Source: Amphirosellinia nigrospora
Lineage: Eukaryota; Ascomycota; Sordariomycetes; Xylariales; Xylariaceae
Reading direction: 5' to 3'
Assembly (NCBI GenBank): GCA_004123355.1
Contig: SCHM01000002.1
Coordinates: 10,823,569-10,887,568 of the forward strand
Length of the DNA stretch: 64,000 nt
Shown: in pieces, positions 33,017-45,800 of the stretch
How the letters are laid out: every line of letters begins with the position of its first letter
Position numbering within the stretch: the first letter of the stretch is position 1
Made by a program: the position numbers and the translations under genes
The notes under the pieces: generated by a model
Told to the model about the DNA's origin: nothing
The model's database searches: none
The model's input: only the letters and a program-made list of their open reading frames with translations

Positions 33017-34915
33017 AGTGGTGGAGCTGTAGGTCTCTTGGGAGTAACGAGAAAACGGTCGAGGAGAATGGTATTTCTAGCTTCTAGGTCTCATTTCTGG
33101 TGTCAAATATTTTTGCTATATGATGTATTATGATGAACCCGGTTTGTGAGTTCCATATTCCTATGATGATGATGGCGCTTAAGCGCAAGTGTTGCCCGGC
33201 CTGAACTGATTAGGCGTAGCGTTGCTTCAAGGTTGTTACACCCATCCACTATGCGAATCCATATCTTGTAAGTTGCCTATTGACGGCGATTATTTACTAA
33301 ACACTCTGAAATCTGCGACCATTCCTTTTGGCATATCGAGTCTGCTTTTTCAACACTTAAATAAGATGCTAGACGGACATAATTCATCTGGGAGGTCCCG
33401 TTATTCACCACCCCTGTTATGTCTATCTCAAGACACAACTTAGGTGGGATCGACAACTAAGGAAACTTCCTCCTGCTTGTATAGAAATGCGCTGATCCCG
33501 AAGCGTGGCCTATACGGCGCCTCTCATCTGTGATTGCAAACTTAATTGCCAAGCACGTGTTATTCTGACAGGGAAAGGACAAATACCGCCGTACCGGCCG
33601 GAATCGTACGACGCAAGCGTTGTGCTTCACAGAAAACGGCGGGGTCAGGGTAACTCTTCGCCGCCTTGGATACTTCGGTCTCAGCGATGGAGTAAAAGCA
33701 AGTACGGCTCTCTAGATGCTTGGTGAAGTCTTCGGCAAAGTTTGCGAGGCCGATGTAACAAATGTCAAAGGTGTTTCAGGGGTCCTTGCCTCTTACTTAG
33801 TTCGTTTAGCTAAGAAGTACCTAGGTAGGTTAATGGACTGTAAACTGCGAAACACTGACAGTTCATCCAGTGTCACTTAGTCGAACAAAGTATACCAATC
33901 TTGAAACCTAACATCTAGAATTCCTTTGTTAACAAAGGTCATTCATATAGTCTACCACGGCTATCAATACATCTCTCTTCATCCCCAAAGAAGTCAGTTG
34001 AGTTTTCCCTGAGGTCGTTGGAATTATTGTTAACTTCCCTCTGATAAAGGTTAACCTGAGTAGGCTGAGTAGGTGTTATGATACCACCTGCGCATACAGA
34101 AATGGACCAATATCACCCAAAAAAACACGCTAGTGTCAATAGTCATGCCAGGGGCATTGAATAACGCTACCTAAGTTCAGTAACGTTAATAATCCCCCGA
34201 TGTCTAGCGTTATCAATGTCCCCCATTATTAGGGGCTATCGCTGGATTCAGCATCATCGCACGCTAGGGTACGATGAATAATGACGTCAATGTGTTTTCA
34301 GAGCCGGAAAGAGGCATTACACACATGTAGTACGCGATCGAGGGCTACCAAACCACAGACATCATCTCCCAATAGTAGCAAGATTAGCATGTATATACAG
34401 TACAGACAGAAAATATACTAGATGCGATATATTCCTTTGCTCCTTTTGGTTTCAGCAAAACTGCTTGATCAATGATTGGGTTTTTGCGCCCCCTATTACC
34501 TGCCTATCGTTCCGATCTATAACAGCTTGTTCGTCTTTGTCTCCTCTCCTACTAGCGAGCGCTATAACGTCATTTACTGTAGCTTTAATATTACACCTCA
34601 CATTTGCTTGCCCATCGTTCACCGGGTCGCCCGACTAACCTATAGAAACCTGGCTGGCTCAGTCTAACATCTATTACTCCGTGAAGCAACCTGCAACATA
34701 CTATCAATACACAGTTTCCTATATCCAGATCCTACTATTAAGCAGCAACAACACTTAAGCGTTTTGTCAGGATAGAATAAAGCTCCCAAACCCGGGCCCC
34801 AGCAGCTTTTGGCCGATCATATCCTAACTGCGAGGTGACCAAGGGCGAGCCCTGCATTATTGCTACAGTTTTGACTGCACGACCGGGTCGGTACAGTGCT
34901 GCTTGCTGTACGGAG
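33017..34915. other. 1.9-kb AT-rich intergenic region
   Basis: No recognisable protein. Short frames of 60-75 residues only. It contains several GTTAAC/GTTAA-type runs around 33.9-34.2 kb. This region must hold the promoters of the phosphatase gene and of the eisosome gene. Confidence 0.5.
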
Positions 34916-37284
34916 ATGCAGGTTTCAGCCAATAGCGCTCGCGCCGCACAGCAGGCTCAGGCGCAAGCTCAAGCTCAAGCTCAACTATACCATGGCCATG
35001 GCCAAGGCCATGACGACAGACACAGGCATCAGCCAATAGGTAGGATTCCTCTTGCGCGTGGCTGAGTCTTATGCTTTTTCACTTGTCTAGACCTTTCACT
35101 TATTTAGACTTTTCTCTTACTTGTACATGACCATGGATGCTAACCGCAGCGTGTCGCATTCCAGTCCACTCGGGACGACTCGTCTACGCCCGGCCGCAAG
35201 ATCTCCCAAGCTTTCCCTCCATCGGTCTTGATGCCAAGGGCTCTGCCGCGAGCGCTGCTGCAACATTAGGTTGGGCCAACAAAAAGGCACCCGAGCCCTG
35301 GAGACCCAGCGCCTCGACCTCTGCCTCGACAGCCGCCATCATGGCCGAAGACTCCAAATCTGCGCTTGCCAGGGAACCTGCAGCTAATAGCCATGGCGCA
35401 AACACTGCTCTCTTGGCTGCGCAGTCTGCCACGGCCCACGGTGCGTCGAAGTCCTCGTCGCCAGACGTCGGTGTTTCTGCAGCGACTTCGGCCTTGAAGT
35501 CGAGTCGCCATAACCCGCGCAACACCAACTCAGGAGCACTAGAGCGACACCGGTCTTTACTCGCTGCTCAAGGCGCCGTGGCCCGACGGCGAAGAGCAGA
35601 GTCCGCGCCGATCCCTCGGGAATCGTACCCGGATGAGGCCAACGCTGCTGCGAACGCCTTAAATGCCGCGACTCGGGCACACCGTCCTACTGTGTCTCGT
35701 GCGCCTCTCGAAGAAACAGGCGCTGTACCCTACACAACCATGAGCAAGCAGATGTTTACGTCACGGCCGCCCGTCAAACCCGAAGTCGATGAACAGAAAC
35801 GAGCTGACGTACTCCACGCATCCGCTATCGCTATGGCCAAGAAGATGTACAATCAGCAGCAAAAGATGATTGAAGCCAAGAAAGCTTACGCCGATAAGGC
35901 AGCCGTGCAAGGCGACCCGGAAGTATCGAGCAGTATAAGTGATGATCCACAGCCCGCCCAACTAACCACGCTTCAAGATGCAGCCTACAAGCAGGCGCAG
36001 GCTCGTCTTGCCAAGATGGAAGAGAAGAATGCACAAAACAAAAACCTTCAAGACTATTACGGAACGACACCCTTGTCCCAGCATCGTTCTATAAAAGGGA
36101 AGCTTAGAAAAAGATCTCTCAGCGACGGGGTCGTCATCGAAGACCAGAGGAGGTCACAACAAATAAGAAAGCAGATGTCCGTTTTTCCAACAAACTGGCA
36201 GAAATTTACGAAACCAAACGACAGACCGATCACGATATATTGCTCGCGATAGCCCAGCGTAACGTACATGAACAATTAAAAGGCATGGATGCAAAGATAG
36301 CAACCGAGACGGGAATGGTCCCTCCTGCCACCTTAACTCAATGGGAACTCCACGCTCATGCCATAGCACAGTCTCGGGCACTCCAGCAAGACAACCAACA
36401 ATCAGGAAAAGTTGATATCGGAGCTGGAATACAAATGGACCAGGAAGCCATCCACGCTATTGCTGCTCGTAGAATCCAGCCCATCCTAGATGAAATCAAT
36501 GCGAAAGCGGAATTGGAGCACGCACGACAGCTAGAGTTACGACTGGACCAGGAGAGGAAGAGAGAAGAACAAGAAATCGAGAAAACTCGACAGAGAGAGG
36601 TTCAGGACATTCAGAAAAAGGTCAAGCGTGAGTAGGTTCGTAATCAGCTTTATGCGCAAAGCTAACCCTGAAAATAGAGCAAGAAAAACTAGAACAAAAG
36701 GAAAAAAGGGCAGAGGAGAAGCAAGAAGCAAAAGCGAGGAAGGAAGAGGAGAAGGCTGCTAAATTTGAACAGAAAAAGCTCGGCCGAGCTGAGAAGACCC
36801 GATCAGCAGAATATGATCCAGGAGTTACAAGGCCGGGATCTCGGGGAAAGACGAACAACAACAACATTCAATCAGCTGGTGTCCCGCCTTTGACGACTCA
36901 AGAAACCGAACCTCAGGCGAGCCCTGAGATGCTGGAAGAAAGTCCGAAGTCTCCGTCTGGCCGAATCAAGAACTGGATCAAGTCGCGGTTCTCGCGCGGT
37001 CCAAGATCACCAACTGAGGATCAGAACAAGGGAAAGGAAACCTCAAAAGGCTTTATCGGGGGCGTCGCCCTAACAGCAAACCGAAGCAACAAGAGCGCCA
37101 CCAGTCTTGGAGCCGAGCCTGAGCCCATCTCGCCCTTAAATAGTACTAGCGGAGACGACTTTTCCGGAGATGAGGTTAGAGATCAGCGCAACATAATGCT
37201 GACACCCCAAGACCTGTCACAGGCTCCTCATCAGCTCGAGTTCAGAGCCCTGCCCGAGATTCTCGTTTTCATGAGAACATATAA
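34916..37284 (+). CDS. eis1: Eisosome protein 1 (two apparent frameshifts)
   Basis: Exons 34916-35039, 35165-36627 and 36678-37284. Exon 1 encodes a Gln-Ala repeat and His/Gly run. Exon 2 encodes ARPQDLPSFPSIGL, SAASAAATLGWA, SAATSALKS, RHRSLLAAQGAVA, DEANAAANALNAATRAH, a KQMF..P region and LTTLQDAAYKQAQARLAKME. After a frame change it continues NKLAEIYETKRQTDHDILLAIAQRNVHEQLKGMD. A strongly charged coiled coil and a Ser/Pro tail follow. The conserved last residues SPARDSRFHENI lie in another frame and stop at TAA 37282-37284. Frame changes fall at T runs (36182-36186 and 37241-37242). One base at each gives 732 codons, or 731 residues. Eisosome proteins organise the furrow-like membrane compartments of fungal plasma membrane. 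Confidence 0.85.
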
Positions 37285-37859
37285 GAACAGAATTTCTGTA
37301 CCGCGTGGCTCCAGAAGCTACGGGAGAGGGAATCCTGCTGGCAAGGTTGAAACCGTAACCGGCCAATGTTCTTTAGTCAAGGAAGGCGTTGTGGCATTGG
37401 GGCAGAGAAAGGTCTCATCCGGTACGATACACGAATTTTGGCGTTCAGGTTTGATATGATGAGCCCACGCTTGTGCGAGGTTTTCTACAATGTAGCTTTT
37501 CCGAGTGGCTTGATTCGCCTCCAAACTTTTTCCATAGCAACATAATGAAGACCCATGACTGTTCCTAATTTGCTAGAACCTTCATGCTAATAGCGGTGTT
37601 CTAGTGTACATAGACCCAGTAACCTTCGTTAGTAGACATAGGGGTTCAAGTTGTTAGTTAAAGTAACAAACAAGATTTGGTAACTTGATATTGTAGAATG
37701 CAATGTGTGTTATACAATTAGGGCTATTCGTACATCAAAGCCTGAAAAGTTCCTACGCAACGCCAGACACCCTGTTTATGTGATGCTATGCCACTCCGCT
37801 TATTCACAAATGTAGGCCGTTTCAATATATTATACATTAAAAACATGATCGTTATGTCA

Positions 37860-38964
37860 TTACACCAGGACTCCTTGCAGTCGGGTCCTGATACCAATAT
37901 TGACGCCTCCACTAGAAGTTGTCAGCATGTCGGCGGGACTTGTGTTGTGTTGGCGGTGATTGGATGGTGGTGCCGCCGCCGCCGCCGCAGGTATGACAGT
38001 GGAATCAGTCAGAGTTCGCTGGCTATCGTGAGTACTCCTCGGCAGCGCCGCGGCCCTGGCATCGGCGTAGGAACCTCTGCGGATCGCTTCCTCCATCTCC
38101 CGCGTGTTCATCGGACGCAGGTCGTAGCGACCACCATGTCGAGTCGCCACGGCGGGCCACAGGTCGATCATGAAGGAGAGGATGTAGAAGGTGAAGACGA
38201 GGGAGACGATCCATTCCAGGATGGCAGCTGTGTTGACGTTGCCCCGTGTCCTAGTTACTCCGAAGCCAATGGCCAACGCAAGCTCCACGATAACGAAAAT
38301 TATCTTGACCCAGAAGGACATGCGCAGGACTCTGTGTTGGCGATATTCTGGTTGGGGGATAGGTTAGCTCGTCGTATTTAAATGTTGGTTGAAGGGAGGA
38401 GGGACGTGGTGGGGCTTACTCTTGCCGAGGCGCTGGAATTCCGCACAGAGGAAAATCGCGGAGACCAGGTATCCTCCAATAAAAGCGCGAGGAAGATATC
38501 GTGCGCTCTGGGATACCGAGCCGTGTCGAAACCGGAGAGGAAGGTGAGGCCGATGGTGCCTACGAAGGCGGCGACGATAGACAGCCCGCTCAGGACTTTC
38601 TCAGCGAGCGAGGTATTGGGGGCGAGGAGACCCCTGTGTCGGAGCAGCCTGTCGGCGATGAAGGAGGCGTCGAGAAAGACGGTGGTCAGGACGCATCCCA
38701 CGACGAATAGCGGCTTGAGCTCAGATGCGCCGACGTCTGAGATGTACGCAATCGTCTGGTTGGGTTCCATCGACGCATATCTCCTCTCGTGCGTGTCGAT
38801 GACCCAGTACAGGAAGAGACCAAGCAGCGTCGCGAGCCATACGAGGCCCGAAATTATCGGGAAGATCTTGGGCTTGTCAGTTCAACCATATCTTTTGATT
38901 GTGTTTGGATCTATGCAGTGCATATAACATTTATTCGACTTACCCAATATGATACGAATGCCAT
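37860..38964 (-). CDS. Sfk1/FRAG1-like multispan membrane protein (one apparent frameshift)
   Basis: Exons 38944-38964 (MAFVSYW, 21 nt), 38420-38872 and 37860-38347. Six hydrophobic stretches are visible: PIISGLVWLATLLGLFLYW, LKPLFVVGCVLTTVFL, VLSGLSIVAAFVGTIGLTFL, IGGYLVSAIFLCAEF, VKIIFVIVELALAIGF and AILEWIVSLVFTFYILSF, followed by a cytosolic Ser/Ala-rich tail. The RAHDIFLAL..IGGYLVSAIF signature is that of the FRAG1/DRAM/Sfk1 family. Yeast Sfk1 helps hold Stt4 PI4-kinase and lipid asymmetry at the plasma membrane. One base is missing at an A run (38481-38484 on the plus strand). Adding it gives 963 nt, or 320 residues. Which family member this is cannot be settled by eye. Confidence 0.8.
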
Positions 38965-39583
38965 GGCGCCCAATCAATCGTCCCTCGCCTCCAAATTCTA
39001 GATGGTGAGTGGTGACGCAGCAGTTGTCAATAATGAGTGTGAACTGAATGTGGGAAAGGCTGTTCTAAAAACTTAGGAAGAGCGTTGGGGAAAGAGGAAT
39101 GTACAATTATGTTTGGTGTTAAGAAAAGTAATCTACAAAAAAGAGCGGGATGATACTATATGAGACAAATGGCGGCATGTTGTGAAGGCCCTAAAGTCCG
39201 CCGATTCCCAATTCCTTATTCCCCCTGCCCCCCGATGACTTCACATAGCCAAGGCACCCGACGTGTCGGCTTACCAGTCCGCTGGCGTCATACCTCAAAG
39301 CCACGCTGGAGCCACGCTTTAGCCTAGTACCAATGCTTCATCGCACCACAAGCGTGCTTAGCCTAGTACTAGTCGCCCAAATTTAGAAGGTTGAAAGGCC
39401 CACCTTAGAGTTGTCATCAAATAAGGGGAGTTATAGTTGGTGACGTCATTAACTTAAAAAACGTTCCTAGCCCATCTTCGGAATCACCGGGTCGATCGGA
39501 GCGGGCTTGACGCCAAATGCCAAGCTTTATAACGGGGCAGTATATTGGTACAGCGGGGCCAATTAAGCTTATCGATATCGCAA

Positions 39584-39829
39584 TCATGCATCTAGATCCT
39601 GGAATCGATCTAACATCTCAATAATCGCAGCCTTGTAATTCCATTTCTCTAGCCTCCCTTCCACCAAGGGAGCCTTCCCCTTGCAGCCAATCATTGTCGC
39701 TACAATCCACCACTTCAACTCGACACATACCATAAACACAACATCGCCCTTCGACAAGCCTGGAAGAATCAAAGCTTCGAGTTTCCAGTAATCGCGCACG
39801 CCTATAGCGCGTCCCAACGTAGAGAACAT
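39584..39829 (-). CDS. Small unidentified frame overlapping the CDK7 start (doubtful)
   Basis: An 81-residue frame (starts MFSTLGRAIGVRDYW, contains GDVVFMVCVELKWW) begins with an ATG that overlaps the CDK7 ATG tail to tail (CATG at 39827-39830). Its composition is protein-like, but I recognise no domain and there is no independent evidence of expression. It could be the antisense of the CDK7 promoter. Confidence 0.2.
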   Translation of the reverse strand: MFSTLGRAIGVRDYWKLEALILPGLSKGDVVFMVCVELKWWIVATMIGCKGKAPLVEGRLEKWNYKAAIIEMLDRFQDLDA

Positions 39830-41121
39830 GGCGGTCTCTCCGTTGATTGTGCATCCAACAAGCGCACTCCAAAACGCTAGAGCGGTGTCTTCGCCCCTTA
39901 AAAACGCAGCTTCAGCTCAGACATCATCAAATGGGACTCCATTGGCAATCCAGGTTGTGCCTAATGCGGCGGCAGCGGCACAATCAACATCCCTTGATCT
40001 TGCCGAGCAGTTGAACGAGGACGAAAAGCGCAAGTATATCAAAGGTTCGCAAAGTTTACGAATGGCTTCTTGCCCCCCTACTTGTAACTAATGGGTTGAC
40101 CCTAGGAAAGAAGCTTGGTGAGGGTACATATGCCAATGTATATCTTGGCTTCCTGCGAAACGACCCCAGCCACCTCGTGGCCATCAAGAAGATCAAAATC
40201 CAGAAAGAGTACACCGAAGGCATGGCACCTGATGCCGTTCGTGAGATAAAGCACCTGCAAGAACTCTCACATCCCAACATCATAACTCTGCATTCCGTCT
40301 TCTCCTCCAAAGATCAGAACCTCAATCTCGTCCTCGAATACCTCCCGCTCGGCGACCTTGAGATGCTCATCCACGACACCGAGAACATACGATACGGTGC
40401 GGCTGATATCAAGGCATGGATGGGTATGTTGACTCGCGCCGTCTGGTTTTGCCATGAGAATTTCATCCTACACCGAGATATCAAACCCAACAATTTGTTG
40501 ATTGCGGGAGACGGCGAGGTCAAACTGGCAGATTTTGGTCTCGCCAGGAGTTTCTCGGATCCATACAGGCCCATGACATCCAATGTCATCACACGGTGGT
40601 ACAGGCCACCCGAGCTCCTCTTCGGCGCCCAGCATTACTCCGGCGCAGTAGATGTCTGGTCTGTGGGCCTGGTCCTTGCCGAACTTGTGATCAGGACTCC
40701 GTATATCGCCGGTAACTCCGAGATTCACCAAATCCAGCTTATATGCCAGGCTGTAGGAACGCCGACTGAGGAGAACTGGCCGGGCGTTACAAAACTTCCG
40801 GAGTATACAGTTGAGAAAGATGTTGTGCCACTGCGAGGCAAAGATCATTATATGGCCTTGTTTGGGACTTTGGGAGCCGAGGGCGTTGATCTCCTAATGA
40901 AGACGCTCAGCCTTGACCCAAAAAAGCGAATCACAGCACGAGATATGCTGAAGCACGATTGGTGGCACAAGGACCCACGGCCAACACGCAAGCAGGACTT
41001 GCCTAAGAAGTCAGGAGGACAGGAGAAGGTCGGTGCCGATTTGAAGAGGCGACCAGGCATCGTAGATGAGGATAGGGGCAGCAAGGTTGCGCGGAAACTA
41101 GACTTTGGCGCTGCCAAATAG
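39828..41121 (+). CDS. kin28: CDK7/Kin28, TFIIH-associated cyclin-dependent kinase
   Basis: Exons 39828-40044 and 40106-41121 give 410 residues without frame breaks. A non-conserved Ala/Ser-rich N-terminal 70 residues precede the kinase: glycine loop LGEGTYANVY, VAIKKIK, HRDIKPNN, DFGLARSF and TRWYRPPELLFG. The activation segment reads MTSNVITRWYR, so the phosphorylatable threonine region TSNV matches Kin28/CDK7, and the C-terminal part LDPKKRITARDMLKHDWW is complete. CDK7 is the kinase of TFIIH that phosphorylates Ser5 and Ser7 of the RNA polymerase II C-terminal domain. The start is not certain: the ATG at 39828 gives a long non-conserved leader, and 40106 is the first base where homology is firm. 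Confidence 0.9.
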
Positions 41122-41349
41122 AATGCATCGGCTCATGGTTTATTCAAAAGCATACGGCACGGCGTTGGTGGATTTTGATGTCTCGGGGGCAGACAATTTA
41201 GGGAATTAGCAGGAGTTGATCCGGTTACTCAGATTCTATGCCGATTCATGCAGGGATGAATCCCGCGTGAAAATATTTTACGGAGTCTGTAGTATAATAC
41301 AACTTTGTACATCTCAACCTGCACGTGCCGACTCACTCTCCTAACCTTC

Positions 41350-42206
41350 TTATTGCTCGGCTCTTTCACGTGCTTCCCTACGCTCGGCGATACGTCTCTT
41401 ATACCGCACTTGGGTCCTTCTACGCTCACCACCGTCGATCTTATGGCCGCGGCGGTCCTCCCACATGCCCTCAGTCACAGTAACGCGGGCGCCATTATCA
41501 CCCCGAGCGGCAGCGCGTACGGGCCGACGATTCTCTTCGCGCCCTCGACATGGTACCCCTGAACCCGCGATAGCTCGGCGGGATCGCACTGCTTGATGGC
41601 GCGGTCCAAGGGGACGTTGACAACGTACTTGAGAGGCGTCTGCGTCACGTCGGCGCCGACGGCGGCCTCGAGAACCCGCAGGTGCGCCACGCCGTCCTCC
41701 ACATGCTTCAGATCGCCCCCGATCCCGTACTGCCCCAGCCGGAACCGCTGCCGCCACCGGATCAGGTACTTGCGCGAGCGCGGCGGCTCGACGCCCAGCT
41801 CCCGCAGCTGCTCCGACGTCAGAGTGAACAGGCTCTCCCAGTCCGGGATCTTGGACGCGTGTTGCTTGAGGTCGCGCCCGATCACGGTTAGGAAGGTCGC
41901 CACGTCCGGCACCAGGGGATTGGGGTGGGGATCTGTGGTGGCTGTGGGGGGTTGACGTCGTCGAGGCTGCGCGCGTGTGGTTTCGTATTGAGGATTGGAG
42001 GGAGAGGATTTGTGGGATGGCGAGAGATGGGTGGTGGTGGTGGATTGGAATACACTGCGGAAGTGTTGCGGCCGCAGGAGTGGCTATGGCAATGTCTTGA
42101 TTAGCATCTATACAGATATCTGGATCTACTCGCGATTGGACCGAGTATTTTATGGAAAAGAAAAAAATAGTTTAGGTAGGAATTGGCTTACCTTCATGCT
42201 TGCCAT
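41350..42206 (-). CDS. fyv4: Mitochondrial small-subunit protein mS41 (Fyv4, IGR motif), one apparent frameshift
   Basis: Exons 42192-42206 (MASMK, 15 nt) and 41350-42083. A Ser/Thr/Arg-rich presequence (residues 6-65) precedes PDVATFLTVIGRDLKQHASKI, which carries the IGR motif, then TLTSEQLRELGVEPPRSRKYLIRWRQ, YGIGGDLKHVEDGVA and AKRIVGPYALPLG. The conserved basic end ARVTVTEGMWEDRRGHKIDGGE is in another frame. One base added at the C run 41501-41504 makes 750 nt, or 249 residues. mS41 is a fungal mitochondrial ribosome component. The donor at 42191 (GTAAGCC) and acceptor at 42084 (CCATAG) agree in phase. Confidence 0.85.
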
Positions 42207-42808
42207 GTTGTGGTTTTTTTATATTACTTTTTCAGATCGATTGGGGCTCTTCTGCATCTTGGTGATGACACATGCACAGGAGGGAGCAGCTGCCGTCGAT
42301 ATCACCAACCTTGCCGTCCGTGGTTGAGGCTCCCAAAAAGTTCAAGCGAGCTGCACTGCAGATCGGTGAAGGAATTTCATTACTTCCGACATGGAGTTGT
42401 AAGTGGATACAACGGCAGCCTAGTCGCTGCGGGGTCGCTGGCAGGCAGAGTTACTTTGGCGGGGTAGATGCGCGTCGCGTCAACCTTACTGGAGGTAGGT
42501 ACATATATGTAGTGCGGCTTAGCGTTCTCGAAGACGCCTATAAGTGAATGCCGATCTAGGTAACATACTGCATACTTCTAACTCTCCCTTCGACCACCCT
42601 TGCCACTCTTATCGTTATTTCTCCAACGTTTAGTTGTCTCATCAAGTCGACGCTCATGATTTCTCCAACGCTCAATGATAAATCATTCCGAGCAACCCGC
42701 GCCGTTTGCCCTTTGTATTGTGACATAATCAACTAAGAACAGTGCGAATACAACTAGACCATATAACCCATCCTCTTAATGTGGTAGCAGACAACAAACC
42801 TGTGGATT
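42207..42808. promoter_or_regulatory. Divergent promoter region of mS41 and the SNF2-RING gene
   Basis: 602 bp between divergent starts. A plus-strand frame (about 42183-42547) overlaps the mS41 first exon but has no recognisable domain. Confidence 0.45.
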
Positions 42809-45800
42809 ATGGCGAGGACAAAATCACAGTCCGCAGGAGGAAGAATAGGGAACGTCGTAACGTCGTCTCATAACGGTGTGTGATTTTTTCAACTTTCTAC
42901 ACTAACATGAGTACACTAACTCTTCCTAGGCCCTTTTCCTCCCTGTTTACTTGCAGCCTTACATGAGCTTGCAGCAGATACGTCGATTGATTCGGACAGC
43001 AGTGGGGGTCGACCGTCTAAACGACATAGAGGAGAGAATGTTGATTCGATTCCTATACTATGTGAAAAGTTGACTCTATCTCGACCGACCAAGAATACTT
43101 CCTCCAATGTTAATCAGATCACCTGCAATGATGCTGGTCGTTATTTCACATTCACTTTCGATGAAGCAGGGCTTATTATCCGATCGAAATCAAACACTCC
43201 AATCAACATTTCGGATTGTATCTTACGCATCAACCAGGATCTCTCGGACGCCACCCGTGCCGCGTTGGAAGTATTGCATCTCAGCCGGGAGGACAGTACA
43301 CAAGAAGGTGCCTTGACGGTGCTAACAACAATATCTCTTGACGAGAGCGATACTATGCATCACATGCACTTCACCTTGAATGTAAATTTCAACAGCGCAA
43401 TATTCACGCTTCGGAACGCTAAACAAAGGAAATTAAGCCAACGCATCCTAGATGTGCTTCAAAACCAGGCCGCCTCAGACGATGTTAGCCCCATTTTGCC
43501 CAGTGCATTCTACGGAGCAGCGTTTATGCCCAGTCGTGGAAGTTTCAACGATTTGGATGCACTTTCAATTCCTGGTCTAGACGCAACATTGTTCCCTTTC
43601 CAAAAAAGAGCTGTTCAGTGGCTGTTGATGAGGGAACAAGTGAAGTATAGCAGCACCGATCCGGATGGAGGTTTGCAGCTTGTGGCACATCCTCAGTCGC
43701 CTAAATCAGTCCTTCCGCTCTCCTTCAAGGCTCTCAACGACGTTAATGGCCAACAGTTTTATATGAGTGATCTATATCACATTGTGACTCGCGACATCAC
43801 TCCTTTTCGTGAAGCCGAGAACAGTCTGCGAGGTGGCATTCTCGCCGAAGAAATGGGCTTGGGCAAAACTATTGAGATCATTTCCTTGATCTTGACGCAC
43901 AAACGTGGTTCTTACCCTATTACCGAGCTGGATTCCCACACGAACAAAGTAATACATCCCACTGGTGCGACGTTGATCGTTACTCCCGACACTCTGCAGA
44001 ACCAATGGATTTCCGAGTTTAAGAAACATGCACCCGGTCTTTTTGTCATGAAATATCCTGGCATAAAGGCTTGGGCCAATAGTAAGTCGTCGAACGCAGA
44101 GCAAGAAGAGAAAAGCCTGGAAAGTCGATCCATCTCCGAGCTCGGAAATTGTGATGTTGTCATTACAACATACGCCATTCTCCAAGCCGAGCTACATTTT
44201 GCCGTAGAACCTCCGGAACGCTCAATGCGATATGAGAAGAGGCACGAGCGCCAGACGTCTCCCCTGGTCCAAATTGGCTGGTGGCGTATCTGTCTTGATG
44301 AGGCCCAGCAGATCGACTCTGGGATCGGTGGTGCCGCCAAAGTAGCCTGTCTTATCCCTCGGGTCAATGCTTGGGCGGTTACAGGCACGCCAGTTAAAGA
44401 TGACCCAAATGACCTTTGGGGTCTACTTTTATTCCTTCGTTACGAGCCATTCGCTTCTTATCAAGTAGTTTGGAAAGCAATGCTCCATACTCACAAAATT
44501 CTCTTTGGTGAGCTATTTAACAGAATCGCAATTCGGCATAGTAAACGGGCCGTTCGCGATGAGTTGAGACTACCATCTCAAAAGCGCTATCTTGTCACAA
44601 TGCCCTTCACAGCAATCGAAGAGCATCATTATCAATCACAGCTCAGAGCCCTTGTTGCGAAAGCTGGTCTAAGCGAGCATGGAACTCCCCTAGGGGAGGG
44701 CTGGGACCCTGACGATTCCTCCGTTATAGAGTGCATGAAGAAGGCGCTTGCAAGTCTAAGGCAAACGATACTCCATCCAGAGCTAGGTTTGAACGAGCGT
44801 GCTAGAGTTGTAGTCTACAAGACGCTAGCAGAGCATCTAGAGACGATGATAGATCACTCAGAATCCTGTATCAAGTCTCACCAACGAAGTTACTTAATCG
44901 CCAAACTAAGTCGAGGTCAACTACTCGAGAACTCGCCAAGAGTTAAAGAAGCACTTAAGATATGGGAGGAAGTGCTAGACGAGGTTGAGCCCAATGTCCA
45001 CGAAGCCCGCGAAGAGTTACAAAGGGCGCTGGAGAATGCTGAACAAGAACAGAGCAAGAGCGCGAGCAATTCAAGTCAAAGTCAAGAACCTTCGGATGAA
45101 GAAGTACTTGAGACAGCAAAAGTGGGTGATTGTCGGCGGAAGCTAAGACTGTTTCTTGATCTACAACATAGGGCGACATTCTTTATTGCCAGCGCTTTCT
45201 TTCAGATCAAGTCTGATGAAACATTCACGCCACAAGGTTCAGACGAGTTCAGACGACTTGAGCAACGTGAAATTGAGGCTATGAACTGGCCCAGAAAATT
45301 CGGAGGGAGATTCTACAAGAACCACAGACAAAGGCTTTAAAGCTGATGAAAAAACTCCAAGAACGTGCAAACACTCAGTCTTTTGTAGAAATCCCCGAGA
45401 TCATAACGTCAGACATACATGGCATAGAATCAGGGCAAATTGCGACAGACTTAAGTACCCTTGGTGCGTCATTGAACGAGCAAGCGGATGTCATTGACGA
45501 CTTGAGGGAGCATGTCATTCAGCTGTTGCTGAAACCTCTTGTGGATGCAGAGTATGAAGAGGAGACAACTGGAGAAGAATACGAGGATTCTACGAAAGTG
45601 CAAGATCATCTAATGGTCTATTCCCGTAAGTAATTCTTGGAACCATTTTCTTCTTGTCATGACAACCTTTAGAGTACAAGTTTTCCTTTTTAGGCCAATA
45701 CGGTGTCAGAGGTCTCTGGAGGTCTTATAGATCATGCTCAGAATAGCGATAGCTAACTATGAGTGTTCCAGTGGCATTGGGAGCCATTATTAGCGACCGC

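Noticed and set aside
45270-45290. Programmed ribosomal frameshift in the SNF2-RING gene
   Set aside because: No slippery heptamer with a downstream structure is evident, and similar one-base losses occur in many unrelated genes nearby.
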